A DNA stretch of 33,303 nucleotides from Treponema sp. Lineage in GTDB: Bacteria; Spirochaetota; Spirochaetia; Treponematales; Breznakiellaceae. Of the stretch, positions 1 to 7,375 are shown piece by piece. Location: positions 1 through 33,303 of the forward strand of contig JAITLC010000052.1 in assembly GCA_031278095.1 (NCBI GenBank), in the 5' to 3' direction. The stretch's first letter is position 1, and every line of letters begins with the position of its first letter. Below the pieces are notes generated by a model. That model saw only the letters and a program-made list of their open reading frames with translations. It was not told where the DNA came from and searched no databases. The position numbers were made by a program, and so were the translations under genes.

Positions 1-581
1 GCTGCCTCGACGGGCAGAAGGTTTCAGTTACCTCTACCGGCATGGGCTGCCCTTCCACCGCCATTGCCCTGGAAGAGTTGATTAAAATCGGGGCGGATAC
101 CTTTATCCGTATCGGAACCTGCGGCCCTGTATGCGAGGCCTCTCAGGATCCTTCCCTGGAGGCGATTATCTGTACCGGCGCTGTCCGGGATGAAGGTACC
201 ACGGTACACTACATCCCTGTTGAATACCCCGCGGTTGCAGATCGTCATGTGGTGGACGCTCTTGCCAGGGCCGCAAAGGCCGGGGGCCTTAAAACCCTGG
301 AAGGCATTTCCCAGAGCAAGGATTCTTTCTACGGCGAAGTAGATCCCGACTGCGCTCCCGATAGCGCCAGATTGAAGCAGCGCTGGGAGGCATGGAAGAA
401 GGGAAACGTAGCGGCCTCGGAGATGGAAGCCGCAGCGATTTTTATTATTTCCAGCATACGGGGGAAAAGAGCCGGCGCAATTCTCAACTGCAATTTTCAC
501 GATCCAAAGCTAATGGAACGCATTATCGGTGCGGCATGTGACGCTGTCAAGCTTCTCATCAAAGAGGATCAGAAAAACTGA
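1..581 (+). CDS. udp: Uridine phosphorylase, 3' part (5' end outside window)
   Basis: Cytoplasmic nucleoside phosphorylase that should split uridine (or a related nucleoside) with phosphate to the base and ribose-1-phosphate. The frame is open from base 3, before the first ATG at 42, and reads VSVTSTGMGCPSTAIALEEL, the phosphate/ribose-binding region of the NP-I family. Further on are IRIGTCGPV and SEMEAAAIFII, the Udp-type ribose-binding Met-Glu segment. The gene therefore starts upstream of the window, and the ATG at 42 is internal. It ends at TGA 579-581, 24 bases before an ECF ATPase gene, so it looks like the first visible member of an uptake and salvage operon. Family assignment is firm; uridine rather than purine preference is inferred from the Udp-like motifs. 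Confidence 0.88.
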   Translation, partial: CLDGQKVSVTSTGMGCPSTAIALEELIKIGADTFIRIGTCGPVCEASQDPSLEAIICTGAVRDEGTTVHYIPVEYPAVADRHVVDALARAAKAGGLKTLEGISQSKDSFYGEVDPDCAPDSARLKQRWEAWKKGNVAASEMEAAAIFIISSIRGKRAGAILNCNFHDPKLMERIIGAACDAVKLLIKEDQKN

Positions 582-605
582 TACAAATTCAACAAGGGGA
601 AGTAC

Positions 606-1463
606 ATGGGTAAACCGATCATACAGGTAGATAATTTTTCGTACATTTATCCCGATACCGTCGTCAGGGCCCTGGATGGCGTTTCCTTTACCATCGAAGA
701 GAATGATTTTGTCGGTATCGTGGGATGCAACAAGGCAGGCAAGTCTACCCTCTGTACGTCCCTGGTTGGAATTCTTCCCTATACCCTGGGAGGGGAATGG
801 GAAGGCAACATCATTGTTGATAATGAAAATCTGGAAGACAGTAAAGGAGCCTTTGCCTCTTCGGTGATCGGCATAGTTTTTCAGGATGCGGAAAGCCAGT
901 TTACCCAGGAGACGGTGGAAGATGAAATCGCCTTTGCCATGTGTAATTTTGGTTATGAGTCTTCCCTGATGGAACAGCGGATTCGGGAAGCGGCGTCTTC
1001 CTGCGGGGTCTTTGAACTTCTTGATCGTTCCCCCTTCCGGCTCTCCGGGGGGCAGCAGCAGCGTGTCGCCATAGCCTGTATGCTTGCCCTGCAGCCCCGG
1101 GTGATTATCCTCGATGAATCTACAAGCCAGCTTGACCCTCTGGGCAGGGATGAGGTATTCAACCTGGTAAAGAAACTGCACGAAAACGGAAGTACCATCA
1201 TCATGGTGGATCACAATATCGAAAAGATCGCTGAATATGCGGGCAAAGTGATGGTGATGTATCAGGGAAAGGTAGCGGAATACGGCGATACACGTCCGGT
1301 ATTCCGGAAAAAAGATGTTATGGATGCCTGCAGGGTACGTATTCCCCAGGTCAGCGCCGCTTCCCTTGAACTGGGCAAAACCATTAACGGATTGATGCCT
1401 GTCAATCTCACGGAAGCCTGTACCGCATTCGGCATTGTTCCCGCGGAGGTTTCCCATGAGTGA
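606..1463 (+). CDS. ecfA: ECF transporter ATPase 1 (EcfA type), intact signature but altered Walker A
   Basis: ATP-binding subunit of an energy-coupling factor vitamin/nucleoside importer, on the cytoplasmic face. 285 residues, usual for EcfA. Walker A is GCNKAGKST (residues 40-48): the general GxxxxGKST is kept, but the usual central Gly (GxNGxGKST) is Lys43. Q-loop Gln93 (VFQD), signature LSGGQ at 146-150, Walker B IILDE with Asp170/Glu171, and an H-loop His in MVDHN are all present. Start ATG 606 follows a short purine-rich stretch (AAGGGGAAGTAC). The last 8 bases overlap the next ATPase gene, so translation is probably coupled. With the next three genes it forms a dedicated A-A'-S-T set. 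Confidence 0.9.
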   Translation: MGKPIIQVDNFSYIYPDTVVRALDGVSFTIEENDFVGIVGCNKAGKSTLCTSLVGILPYTLGGEWEGNIIVDNENLEDSKGAFASSVIGIVFQDAESQFTQETVEDEIAFAMCNFGYESSLMEQRIREAASSCGVFELLDRSPFRLSGGQQQRVAIACMLALQPRVIILDESTSQLDPLGRDEVFNLVKKLHENGSTIIMVDHNIEKIAEYAGKVMVMYQGKVAEYGDTRPVFRKKDVMDACRVRIPQVSAASLELGKTINGLMPVNLTEACTAFGIVPAEVSHE

Positions 1464-2277
1464 TGTGATCCTCCGGACGGAAAAACTGGTACATATCTAT
1501 CCTACGGGGGTAACGGCTCTCCAGGAAGTTTCCATCGATTTTTACAGAAATGATGTCGTCTCCATCGTAGGCCAGAACGGTTCCGGAAAGACTACTCTGG
1601 TGCGGCATTTTAACGGTCTCTTGAGGCCCGGTTCGGGCAAAGTGTATGTGGACGGGGAAGACACAGTCTCCAAAAGCGTCAGCGTCATGAGCCGCATGGT
1701 GGGCTATGTGTTCCAGAATCCGAACCACCAGATCTTCTGTACCACCGTAAGGGATGAATTGGAGGTGGCGCTGAAGAATTACCGTTTCAGCCCCAGGGAA
1801 ATTGAAGATAATATCGGGCGGGTCGTGGAACTCATGGGTCTTGAACCGATCCTGAAAGCACATCCCCTGACGCTGGATTACACCACAAAAAAAATTGTTA
1901 CCATCGCTTCTGTTCTGGCATACAATCCGCCTGTCCTGATTCTCGATGAACCTACCGGAGGGCTCGATCAGGCGGGCAGGGAGATGTTGAGCAAGATTAT
2001 TCAGATTACCCATGACGCCGGGCAGACGATGATTATCATTTCTCACGACATGGATTATGTAGCGGAAAATTCCCGCAGGGTTATTGTCATGACCGGGGGG
2101 AAGATAATTCTTAACGATACTCCCTGGGTGATCTTTAATAACAAAGAGGTTATGAGGCAGGCGCAGATTGAGCCGCCCCAGATAACCCAGCTTGATTTGG
2201 CGGTAACGGCAGATGACAACCCAAGCTTGAGCGTGGGTGCATTTGTTAAAAAATATAGAAACCGTAAAAACGTTTAG
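1456..2277 (+). CDS. ECF transporter ATPase 2 with degenerate ABC signature
   Basis: Second ATPase of the same ECF module, 273 residues from ATG 1456. I prefer this start over the in-frame ATG at 1435 because GGAGGT at 1445-1450 sits 5 bases upstream and it overlaps the previous gene by only 8 bases. Walker A is canonical (GQNGSGKTT, residues 39-47), Walker B is LILDEPTGGLD (Glu165), and the H-loop is IIISHD. The ABC signature, expected as LSGGQ-x-QR just before Walker B, reads LDYTTKK (140-146), so the Ser-Gly-Gly core is missing. In an ABC dimer the signature of one subunit completes the ATP site formed by the Walker motifs of the other, so this defect pairs with the altered Walker A of the preceding gene. 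Confidence 0.88.
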   Translation: MSDVILRTEKLVHIYPTGVTALQEVSIDFYRNDVVSIVGQNGSGKTTLVRHFNGLLRPGSGKVYVDGEDTVSKSVSVMSRMVGYVFQNPNHQIFCTTVRDELEVALKNYRFSPREIEDNIGRVVELMGLEPILKAHPLTLDYTTKKIVTIASVLAYNPPVLILDEPTGGLDQAGREMLSKIIQITHDAGQTMIIISHDMDYVAENSRRVIVMTGGKIILNDTPWVIFNNKEVMRQAQIEPPQITQLDLAVTADDNPSLSVGAFVKKYRNRKNV

Positions 2278-2289
2278 CAGGAGGACATT

Positions 2290-2964
2290 ATGGCAATGAA
2301 ATCAGTCAATGCTTCCACCGGAAAACTCAGGGTAACCTATATGGCGATCCTCATTCCCCTGGGAGTGGCAATCAACCTGGTGGGAGGGCAGGCTGCAGGC
2401 GCTCTGAAACTTCCATTCTTTATGGATTCCATTGGCACTGCAATTATTGCGGCCATTATGGGACCCTATGTCGGAGCTGTTTCCGGGATTCTGTTCAATG
2501 TCATCGGTTCCATCATCGGCGGGAATCTCATGGGTAGTCTTTTCGGTATCTGCAACCTGGCAACAGCCTTTATTGTCGGCTTCATGGTCAGAGGCGGGAA
2601 ATTCAGAACCCTTATTCATGCAATTATCGCAACGGTACTCGTTGCATTGGCAAACGCTCTTCTGGGAGCGCCTATAGCGATAGTGGTCTACGGAGGCATT
2701 CAGGGCTCCGGAGTTGACTTTGCCGTGGCAGGTTTCCTGGCGCTTGGGAACGATATTATGACGGCAGCCTTCCTGGCCAGGGTGCCGATCAACCTGGTTG
2801 ACAAGGGCATCGCAGTCTTCGTTGCGTGGCTCATCCTCAAGAGACTTCCGGCCAACATGCAGAACCTTTCAGGCAAACGCTTCGGCAAGTGGGTCAAAGA
2901 AAGGGAAACCGCCGGGACAGAAGCTTCCGCGGAAGCTCCTAAGACCGAAGAAAAATCAGAATAA
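2290..2964 (+). CDS. ECF transporter S (substrate-binding) component
   Basis: Small hydrophobic membrane protein of 224 residues with about six predicted membrane segments and a charged, Glu/Ala-rich cytoplasmic C-terminus. The N-terminal half, with FFMDSIGTAIIAAIMGPYVG and repeated small-residue helices, is typical of ECF S components, which bind the substrate and dock on EcfT. An AGGAGG-type ribosome site (2279-2283) precedes ATG 2290. It lies between the two ATPase genes and ecfT. Substrate cannot be read from sequence: the adjacent uridine phosphorylase suggests a nucleoside or a nucleoside-derived vitamin. I do not see the RibU, ThiT or BioY hallmarks that I would recognise. Confidence 0.82.
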   Translation: MAMKSVNASTGKLRVTYMAILIPLGVAINLVGGQAAGALKLPFFMDSIGTAIIAAIMGPYVGAVSGILFNVIGSIIGGNLMGSLFGICNLATAFIVGFMVRGGKFRTLIHAIIATVLVALANALLGAPIAIVVYGGIQGSGVDFAVAGFLALGNDIMTAAFLARVPINLVDKGIAVFVAWLILKRLPANMQNLSGKRFGKWVKERETAGTEASAEAPKTEEKSE

Positions 2965-2978
2965 GCGGGAGGCGGGGT

Positions 2979-3773
2979 ATGATCCAGGTACGGGACAAAC
3001 CGACATTTTTACGAAGACTCTATCCAAACACCAAACTCTGGATGTGCTTTGGTTTGACCATAACAGTGGTTCTCCTCGCCAATACATGGTATTCAATGGT
3101 AGTACTTGTCTTGGGTGTAGTTTTCATATTCAGGGAGAAGTACTACCTCGAATTCAAGGTTGTAGGCGGCACTATTTTGCTTATGGCTTTTACCATGTTC
3201 CTCATTAACGGAACCTTAAACCCGGTAAACGATTTCACTAAAGATGCGTTGTTCGTGATTCCGGTTCCGTTTTTGCCTTTTAAATTCTACCGGGAGGGCT
3301 TACTTTATGCCCTGACCTATTTTCAGCGTATCGCTCCCCTCATGGCGGTACTCTTCCTGCTCTTCAGAACCATGAACATGACGGATCTGGGTATCTCCAT
3401 GAACCGGGGCGGGCTGCCCTACCGGGCCTCATTTATCTTCATAACTACATTTCAAATTTTACCCCAGTTGAGTAAAGAGATGCAGCAGATAATGGACGCC
3501 CAGAAGGCCAGAGGACTTGAAACCGAAGGAAATCTCTGGACGCGTTTCAAATCCTTTATACCGGTCATGGTTCCCGTGGTCGCCAATTCGATCATGAAGG
3601 TGCAGATGCAGGCTATAGCGCTTGAGACCAAGGGCTTCAACTCACCGGCCAAAAAAACGATCTACCGTGATTTGGAAATACGGGGAATAGATCACGTTCT
3701 TAAATGGTTAAGCATCGCAGCTTCCGCAGCGGCTATTGTATACCGTCTCCTGGTGATTTTCGTTATCAGATAG
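2979..3773 (+). CDS. ecfT: ECF transporter transmembrane coupling protein EcfT
   Basis: Integral membrane coupling subunit, 264 residues, joining the S component to the ATPases. N-terminal and central hydrophobic segments (roughly residues 25-75, 115-160, 240-262) flank the cytoplasmic coupling helices. The first coupling motif is a classic Ala-Arg-Gly in AQKARG (177-179). The second, usually also Ala-Arg-Gly, reads LETKGF (Thr-Lys-Gly, 217-219). Each motif contacts one ATPase, so the altered second motif parallels the asymmetry of the two ATPases. It starts at ATG 2979, 14 bases after the S-component stop, with a GGAGGCGGGGT ribosome site. Part of the udp-ecf operon. Confidence 0.88.
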   Translation: MIQVRDKPTFLRRLYPNTKLWMCFGLTITVVLLANTWYSMVVLVLGVVFIFREKYYLEFKVVGGTILLMAFTMFLINGTLNPVNDFTKDALFVIPVPFLPFKFYREGLLYALTYFQRIAPLMAVLFLLFRTMNMTDLGISMNRGGLPYRASFIFITTFQILPQLSKEMQQIMDAQKARGLETEGNLWTRFKSFIPVMVPVVANSIMKVQMQAIALETKGFNSPAKKTIYRDLEIRGIDHVLKWLSIAASAAAIVYRLLVIFVIR

Positions 3774-3783
3774 ACCGGATTAC

Positions 3784-5034
3784 ATGGGTGTCCAACAAGA
3801 CAGGGAGATCTATTACCGGCGCAATTATATTGCCCTGCTCCTGGAGGGTTTTTTCTTTTCTTTCAGCGCCAGCTATTTTTCCCACACAACGGTTCTGCCG
3901 GTCTATGTTTCAAATCTGACAACCAACAGCATCTTTATCGGTCTGCTGGCCGTGTTGTATTTTGGCCTTTCAAACGGGGCGGCAATCTTCTCCTGCGTTC
4001 TGGGCGTGAATGCCAAAAGTCCCAAATGGACAAGCGTATGGATCTGCCTTACACAGCGCATCGGGTTTATTCTTATTTTTATTTCAACATTTGCGCTTCC
4101 GGGCAGCCGGAACATGGCTCTGTTTCTGTTTTTCTTTTCCTTTGCCGCATATGCAGTTTCGGCAGGACTTGCAAGCCCGGTATACGGAGCGATGGTTTCG
4201 GAAACCATACACAGAAACGTTTCTTCGTTTTACGGATCTTACTACCTCACAGGTTCCCTGGCGGGAGTGTTGGGGGCCCAGCCAATCAGAATCGTTCTTG
4301 AAAAATTTGATTTTCCGCAGAATTACCGCTGGCTCTTCCTCCTGGGTCTTGTAGCCGCCCAGTTTTCCACTCTTTCCCTGGCTCTGGGAATACGGGAAAT
4401 CAAGGAGGATCACGGAAAACGCCTCAATTTTTCCATGCTTCCCCATGAGCTAAAAAAGATACTCCGAAATAATACCGAGTACCGCAATTTTCTTGTCATC
4501 AGAATATTTGCGGCCATGGCGGATATGGGCGTTCCTTTTTATATAATCCGGGTAAAAAACCTTGCAGGCGGAACAGACGCAATTGTAGGAATAATGACTA
4601 CCGCCCTCCTTGTTGCCGACATGGTAAGCAGCAAGGTTTTGGGCCGTATAGGGGACCGTTTCGGCCCCGCGGTCATGGCCCGGATCGCAGTCTGCGCGGG
4701 AGTTTTGGCTTGTCTCCTGGCTGTTTTTCTCCCCTCTCCCCTCTGGGGCCTCCTGCTCTTTGTTTTGGTAAGCGCCGCAACCAGGGGTATGAACCTTGCG
4801 ACCCAGGTAGCCAGTATTCACTATGCGGAACGTGGAATGGTACCCATCTACACGGCTACAAGCGGTATTATGGCGGCTCCTTTTTATGCGTTGTTCGCTC
4901 TTGGAGGAGGCTTCCTTTCCAACCGTTTTTCCATCACTTCTGTTTTCTATGTATCCTTTGCCCTCTATGTCATAGCCCTGTTTATAAGTTTTTTTACTAC
5001 AAAAAAAAGCCCTCCTGTTTCCCCCTTGAATTGA
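3784..5034 (+). CDS. Major facilitator superfamily transporter
   Basis: Polytopic inner-membrane protein of 416 residues with about 12 hydrophobic segments in two halves separated by a charged loop (about residues 200-235). The loop after helix 8 (GRIGDRFGPAVMAR) resembles the MFS motif GxxxDRxGRR, which supports the family. It begins 10 bases after ecfT and is therefore in the same operon, suggesting a carrier or exporter for the same metabolite class as the ECF module. No substrate signature is visible. Its ribosome site is weak, consistent with translational coupling. Its stop codon (TGA 5032-5034) lies inside the -35 box of the tRNA promoter. Confidence 0.8.
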   Translation: MGVQQDREIYYRRNYIALLLEGFFFSFSASYFSHTTVLPVYVSNLTTNSIFIGLLAVLYFGLSNGAAIFSCVLGVNAKSPKWTSVWICLTQRIGFILIFISTFALPGSRNMALFLFFFSFAAYAVSAGLASPVYGAMVSETIHRNVSSFYGSYYLTGSLAGVLGAQPIRIVLEKFDFPQNYRWLFLLGLVAAQFSTLSLALGIREIKEDHGKRLNFSMLPHELKKILRNNTEYRNFLVIRIFAAMADMGVPFYIIRVKNLAGGTDAIVGIMTTALLVADMVSSKVLGRIGDRFGPAVMARIAVCAGVLACLLAVFLPSPLWGLLLFVLVSAATRGMNLATQVASIHYAERGMVPIYTATSGIMAAPFYALFALGGGFLSNRFSITSVFYVSFALYVIALFISFFTTKKSPPVSPLN

Positions 5035-5059
5035 CTTTTTTGTTTATTCGGGGTATACA
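5031..5059 (+). promoter_or_regulatory. Sigma-70 type promoter for the CAT tRNA
   Basis: TTGACT at 5031-5036 and TATACA at 5054-5059 are separated by exactly 17 bases. Predicted transcription start is near 5066, about 34 bases before the mature tRNA 5' end. The -35 box overlaps the stop codon of the MFS gene. Confidence 0.75.
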
Positions 5060-5099
5060 TATTTTTACCGCAGGAGGAACCTCGTCTGCGGCACAGTGC

Positions 5100-5173
5100 G
5101 GGCCTATAGCTCAGTTGGTTAGAGCTGCGGACTCATAATCCGTCGGTCCCAGGTTCAAGTCCTGGTGGGCCCA
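5100..5173 (+). tRNA. tRNA with CAT anticodon (Ile2 or elongator Met)
   Basis: 74-base cloverleaf. Acceptor stem GGGCCTA pairs with TGGGCCC and discriminator A5173. D stem is GCTC/GAGC. Anticodon stem GCGGA/TCCGT encloses loop CTCATAA, giving anticodon CAT. T stem is CCAGG/CCTGG around TTCAAGT. No encoded CCA follows. The anticodon stem lacks the three consecutive G-C pairs of initiators, so it is either elongator Met or the lysidine-modified Ile2. The GGGCC acceptor favours Ile2, but sequence alone does not settle it. The recombinase gene just downstream makes its 3' end a plausible attachment site. Confidence 0.93.
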
Positions 5174-5214
5174 TTGTAAATGCTTATACCGTAGAGTTAC
5201 GTATAGGAATTTAC

Positions 5215-5249
5215 GCTTGTCCCGAAACTAACCGGGTTTTGGAACAAGC
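5215..5249 (+). repeat. Family A hairpin, single copy
   Basis: Imperfect inverted repeat from GCTTGTCCCGAAAC to GGGTTTTGGAACAAGC, one stem of the multi-hairpin repeat seen complete at 12157-12297 and 18697-18812. It lies between the tRNA and the recombinase gene. The rest of 5174-5322 shows no gene. Confidence 0.6.
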
Positions 5250-5307
5250 TCAATTTATAATACATCGTTCCCTGAGGCATGTCTGATGGATGTGATCTTA
5301 ATATGTT

Positions 5308-5313
5308 AGGAGG
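5308..5313 (+). promoter_or_regulatory. AGGAGG ribosome site suggesting a non-ATG start for the recombinase
   Basis: A perfect AGGAGG is followed after 9 bases by ATT (5323-5325), which opens the recombinase frame without a stop. The nearby ATG at 5315 is too close and hits TAG after four codons. An ATT start, as in infC, would add 31 residues to the protein begun at GTG 5416. Confidence 0.45.
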
Positions 5314-5415
5314 AATGGTCATATTGTAGATCAGGCTGCCGAATTAACCGGCGTAGAAGCAATACTCAGGAGTATCAGAAAAACCGATCTGACGGAAGAA
5401 GACGCCTTCCGGATT

Positions 5416-6444
5416 GTGGCGGTGCTTAAGGCCGGGGGCTTTCCGGTTGAAGCCAGGCCGAGAGATAGCATTGAGGCTCTTCCTTTGGAAGCCTTTTTAC
5501 AAAACTTCTGGGATTACAAAAATTCTCCTTATGTCCGGGACAAACTTACTCACGGCTACCGTATCGGTAAACGACATTGCCATGAGAGCATAAAAAGAGT
5601 ACATTATTATGTAACGCCCTCCTTTGAAGGCTGGAACGTCGGAGATATTACCCGCGATGTCCTCAAGGAATTTGCCAACATCCTTGCCGATGTGGGCCTC
5701 CGGCCGAACAGCATTCAGCAGATAATGCATACCATTACTACACCCCTCAAGTGGGCGCATCAGGAAGGGAAGCTTGCCTTTAATCCCAGCGCCGGGATGC
5801 TCAAGTTTCACGGAGCGGAAAAGAAGAGGGGGGTGTTGACGCCTCAGGAAGCGGAGAAGATTTTTTCTGCTTCCTGGAAAGACAAACGGGTATATGCGGG
5901 AAATCTGCTGGCCATTACGACAGGGCTGCGGGCAGGAGAGGTTCTGGCATTGAGGAAGAGGGACATCGGCGCTACCGAAAATTTCCTCTATATCCGTCAT
6001 TCCTGGAGCCGCATTGACGGTCTCAAGATGCCGAAAAACGGAGAGAGCCGGAAGGTGCCCCTGCTCCCCGATGTGAGGGAAAAACTGTTTGAACTTATTA
6101 AAGAAAACCCCCACCGCACGGATAATCCCTTTGTATTCTACGGGCCTCTCCAGGACAAACCCATGGCTGAAGAACTGTTCCTCAAGGGGCTAAAAAAAGC
6201 CTGCAAGGACTACGGCATTGATGCTGCCGCCCGGAATATCGTTTTTCACAGTCACCGGCACTACTATGCCGCCCGGATGGTTGACCGCATGGCGCCCGAT
6301 CAGGTGATCCGGATCACCGGGCACAAGAGTATGGCCGTGTTTGAAAAGTATGCGGATCATATTATTCAGGAGAACCTTGAAGCCGCAGGAGAGATTACGG
6401 CCGAGGTGTTCGGGAATATTCTGCGGTTTAAGCGGGGGGCATAA
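5416..6444 (+). CDS. Tyrosine recombinase/phage-type integrase
   Basis: Site-specific DNA integrase. The N-terminal half holds a SAM-like core-binding domain (about residues 20-120), followed by the catalytic domain. Catalytic set, numbered from GTG 5416: Arg172 (TTGLRAGE), Lys207 in the beta-hairpin, His278 and Arg281 (HSHRH), His303 (TGHKS) and Tyr312 (EKYADH), so it looks active. GTG 5416 is the first conventional start, but the frame stays open and coding-like back to 5323 behind a strong AGGAGG, so the true protein may be 373 residues. It lies 243 bases after a tRNA 3' end in the same orientation, the usual arrangement of an integrative element. No other phage genes accompany it. Confidence 0.88.
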   Translation: MAVLKAGGFPVEARPRDSIEALPLEAFLQNFWDYKNSPYVRDKLTHGYRIGKRHCHESIKRVHYYVTPSFEGWNVGDITRDVLKEFANILADVGLRPNSIQQIMHTITTPLKWAHQEGKLAFNPSAGMLKFHGAEKKRGVLTPQEAEKIFSASWKDKRVYAGNLLAITTGLRAGEVLALRKRDIGATENFLYIRHSWSRIDGLKMPKNGESRKVPLLPDVREKLFELIKENPHRTDNPFVFYGPLQDKPMAEELFLKGLKKACKDYGIDAAARNIVFHSHRHYYAARMVDRMAPDQVIRITGHKSMAVFEKYADHIIQENLEAAGEITAEVFGNILRFKRGA

Positions 6445-6542
6445 AAATACATGCAGAATTCCTTGCTCAAAATGAGGCTATGGAATATACTAAAAGCGTA
6501 TACGACTTCAGGTTCCGGCTTTCGGCCGGCCGGGGAATAGAT

Positions 6543-6672
6543 GGCCTGTTTCAAAACTCAGGTTTTTTCGGAACAGTTTCGCCTGTCTATAAAACCGGTT
6601 ACTTTATGGACGGAAAGCCGCATTTGTTCCCGCTTCGTGCCTAAACGGTGCGCAAAATGCGTTTTATAAGGT
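6543..6672 (+). repeat. Degenerate family A hairpin followed by a partial family B element
   Basis: 6543-6576 is a worn family A stem (CTGTTTCAAAAC to a GGAACAG end). 6583-6672 matches the left and middle parts of the family B element at 27342-27471 (ACTTTATGGAC, then ACGGTGCGCAAAATGC). It fills the gap between the recombinase and the next gene. Confidence 0.55.
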
Positions 6673-6678
6673 GGATTT

Positions 6679-7203
6679 ATGGACAGAAATGCCATTTTGA
6701 ATGCCATGGAAAGAAAGGCAAAAAAGATCTTTGATGGAAATGAGGGCTATATCCAGGACGGCAAGCGGGGAGCCCTGGTGGTTCAGATCAGGGATGAAAA
6801 GAACGGTGAACAGTGGGACGCTACCCAGCGTAGTTTTGGTACTACATACCGGGATTACAACTATGAAGACGAACTGGTGATAAATAACGGAACCAATTTT
6901 GATGCGCTGGTTCACGGAAAGCTGGCCTTTTCCCGCAGAACAGGCAAAAATTCAGGTACCAACTACTATCAGGTTCTCGGTTATGAATCGTTCTGGAGGG
7001 GTTCGGTGATCAGCGACGACGGGAACTGTATCTGTGCCTTTGCCGGTTTCTCCGGCAGGGATGACCAGATCATCGCCCAGGCGGGGATTACCTGCTACGA
7101 ATCCCTTAAACGAACCGGAAAGAAACTTGAAGACGATACCGCCTTTCGGGACGATGATGCCGAAGATGAAGAAGACGGCGAAGAAACTGAAGAAGAGGAA
7201 TAG
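6679..7203 (+). CDS. Small acidic protein, possible HbpS/DUF336-like fold
   Basis: 174-residue soluble protein, no signal peptide or membrane segment. Residues about 25-145 are a mixed alpha/beta domain ending in a segment (FWRGSVISDD... FAGFSGRDDQIIAQAG) that recalls the C-terminal GxxxVSGxxxxxDxxxxxxG pattern of HbpS/UPF0303-type proteins. I rate that similarity as weak. The C-terminus is almost entirely Asp/Glu (about residues 150-174). ATG 6679 follows AAGGTGGATTT, an acceptable ribosome site. The first codons (ATGGACAGA) match the end motif of the adjacent family B repeat, so the repeat may supply the start. It stands alone between a recombinase and the cobalamin locus; function unknown. 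Confidence 0.7.
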   Translation: MDRNAILNAMERKAKKIFDGNEGYIQDGKRGALVVQIRDEKNGEQWDATQRSFGTTYRDYNYEDELVINNGTNFDALVHGKLAFSRRTGKNSGTNYYQVLGYESFWRGSVISDDGNCICAFAGFSGRDDQIIAQAGITCYESLKRTGKKLEDDTAFRDDDAEDEEDGEETEEEE

Positions 7204-7230
7204 GGAAAAACCGGTCCGGAAGCACTATTT

Positions 7231-7354
7231 AGTATCTGTCCATAATATAGACACATTATGGACAGACTACCTTGAAAGTCGCATTTTCATAGCCTAAAGG
7301 CCAAGAAAATGCAAGGTCTGTCCGCAAAGTACCCGGCTTTGTGGATAGACACTG
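7231..7354 (-). repeat. Family B repeat copy, inverted orientation
   Basis: Hairpin CTGTCCATAAT/ATTATGGACAG (7236-7265), a middle stem GCATTTTC/GAAAATGC, then GTCTGTCC/GGATAGAC (7316-7351). The order is the reverse complement of 27342-27471. It fills the space between two convergent genes and could act as a transcription stop, though no T-run follows. Confidence 0.7.
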
Positions 7355-7375
7355 CCTCGTATATTCACGCCCTTC

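Noticed and set aside
510..1457. Long minus-strand reading frame opposite the first ECF ATPase gene
   Set aside because: It mirrors a well-supported plus-strand gene with all ABC motifs; its translation has no recognisable domain.
5100..7203. A complete prophage
   Set aside because: Only a recombinase is present; no phage structural, lysis or replication genes follow.
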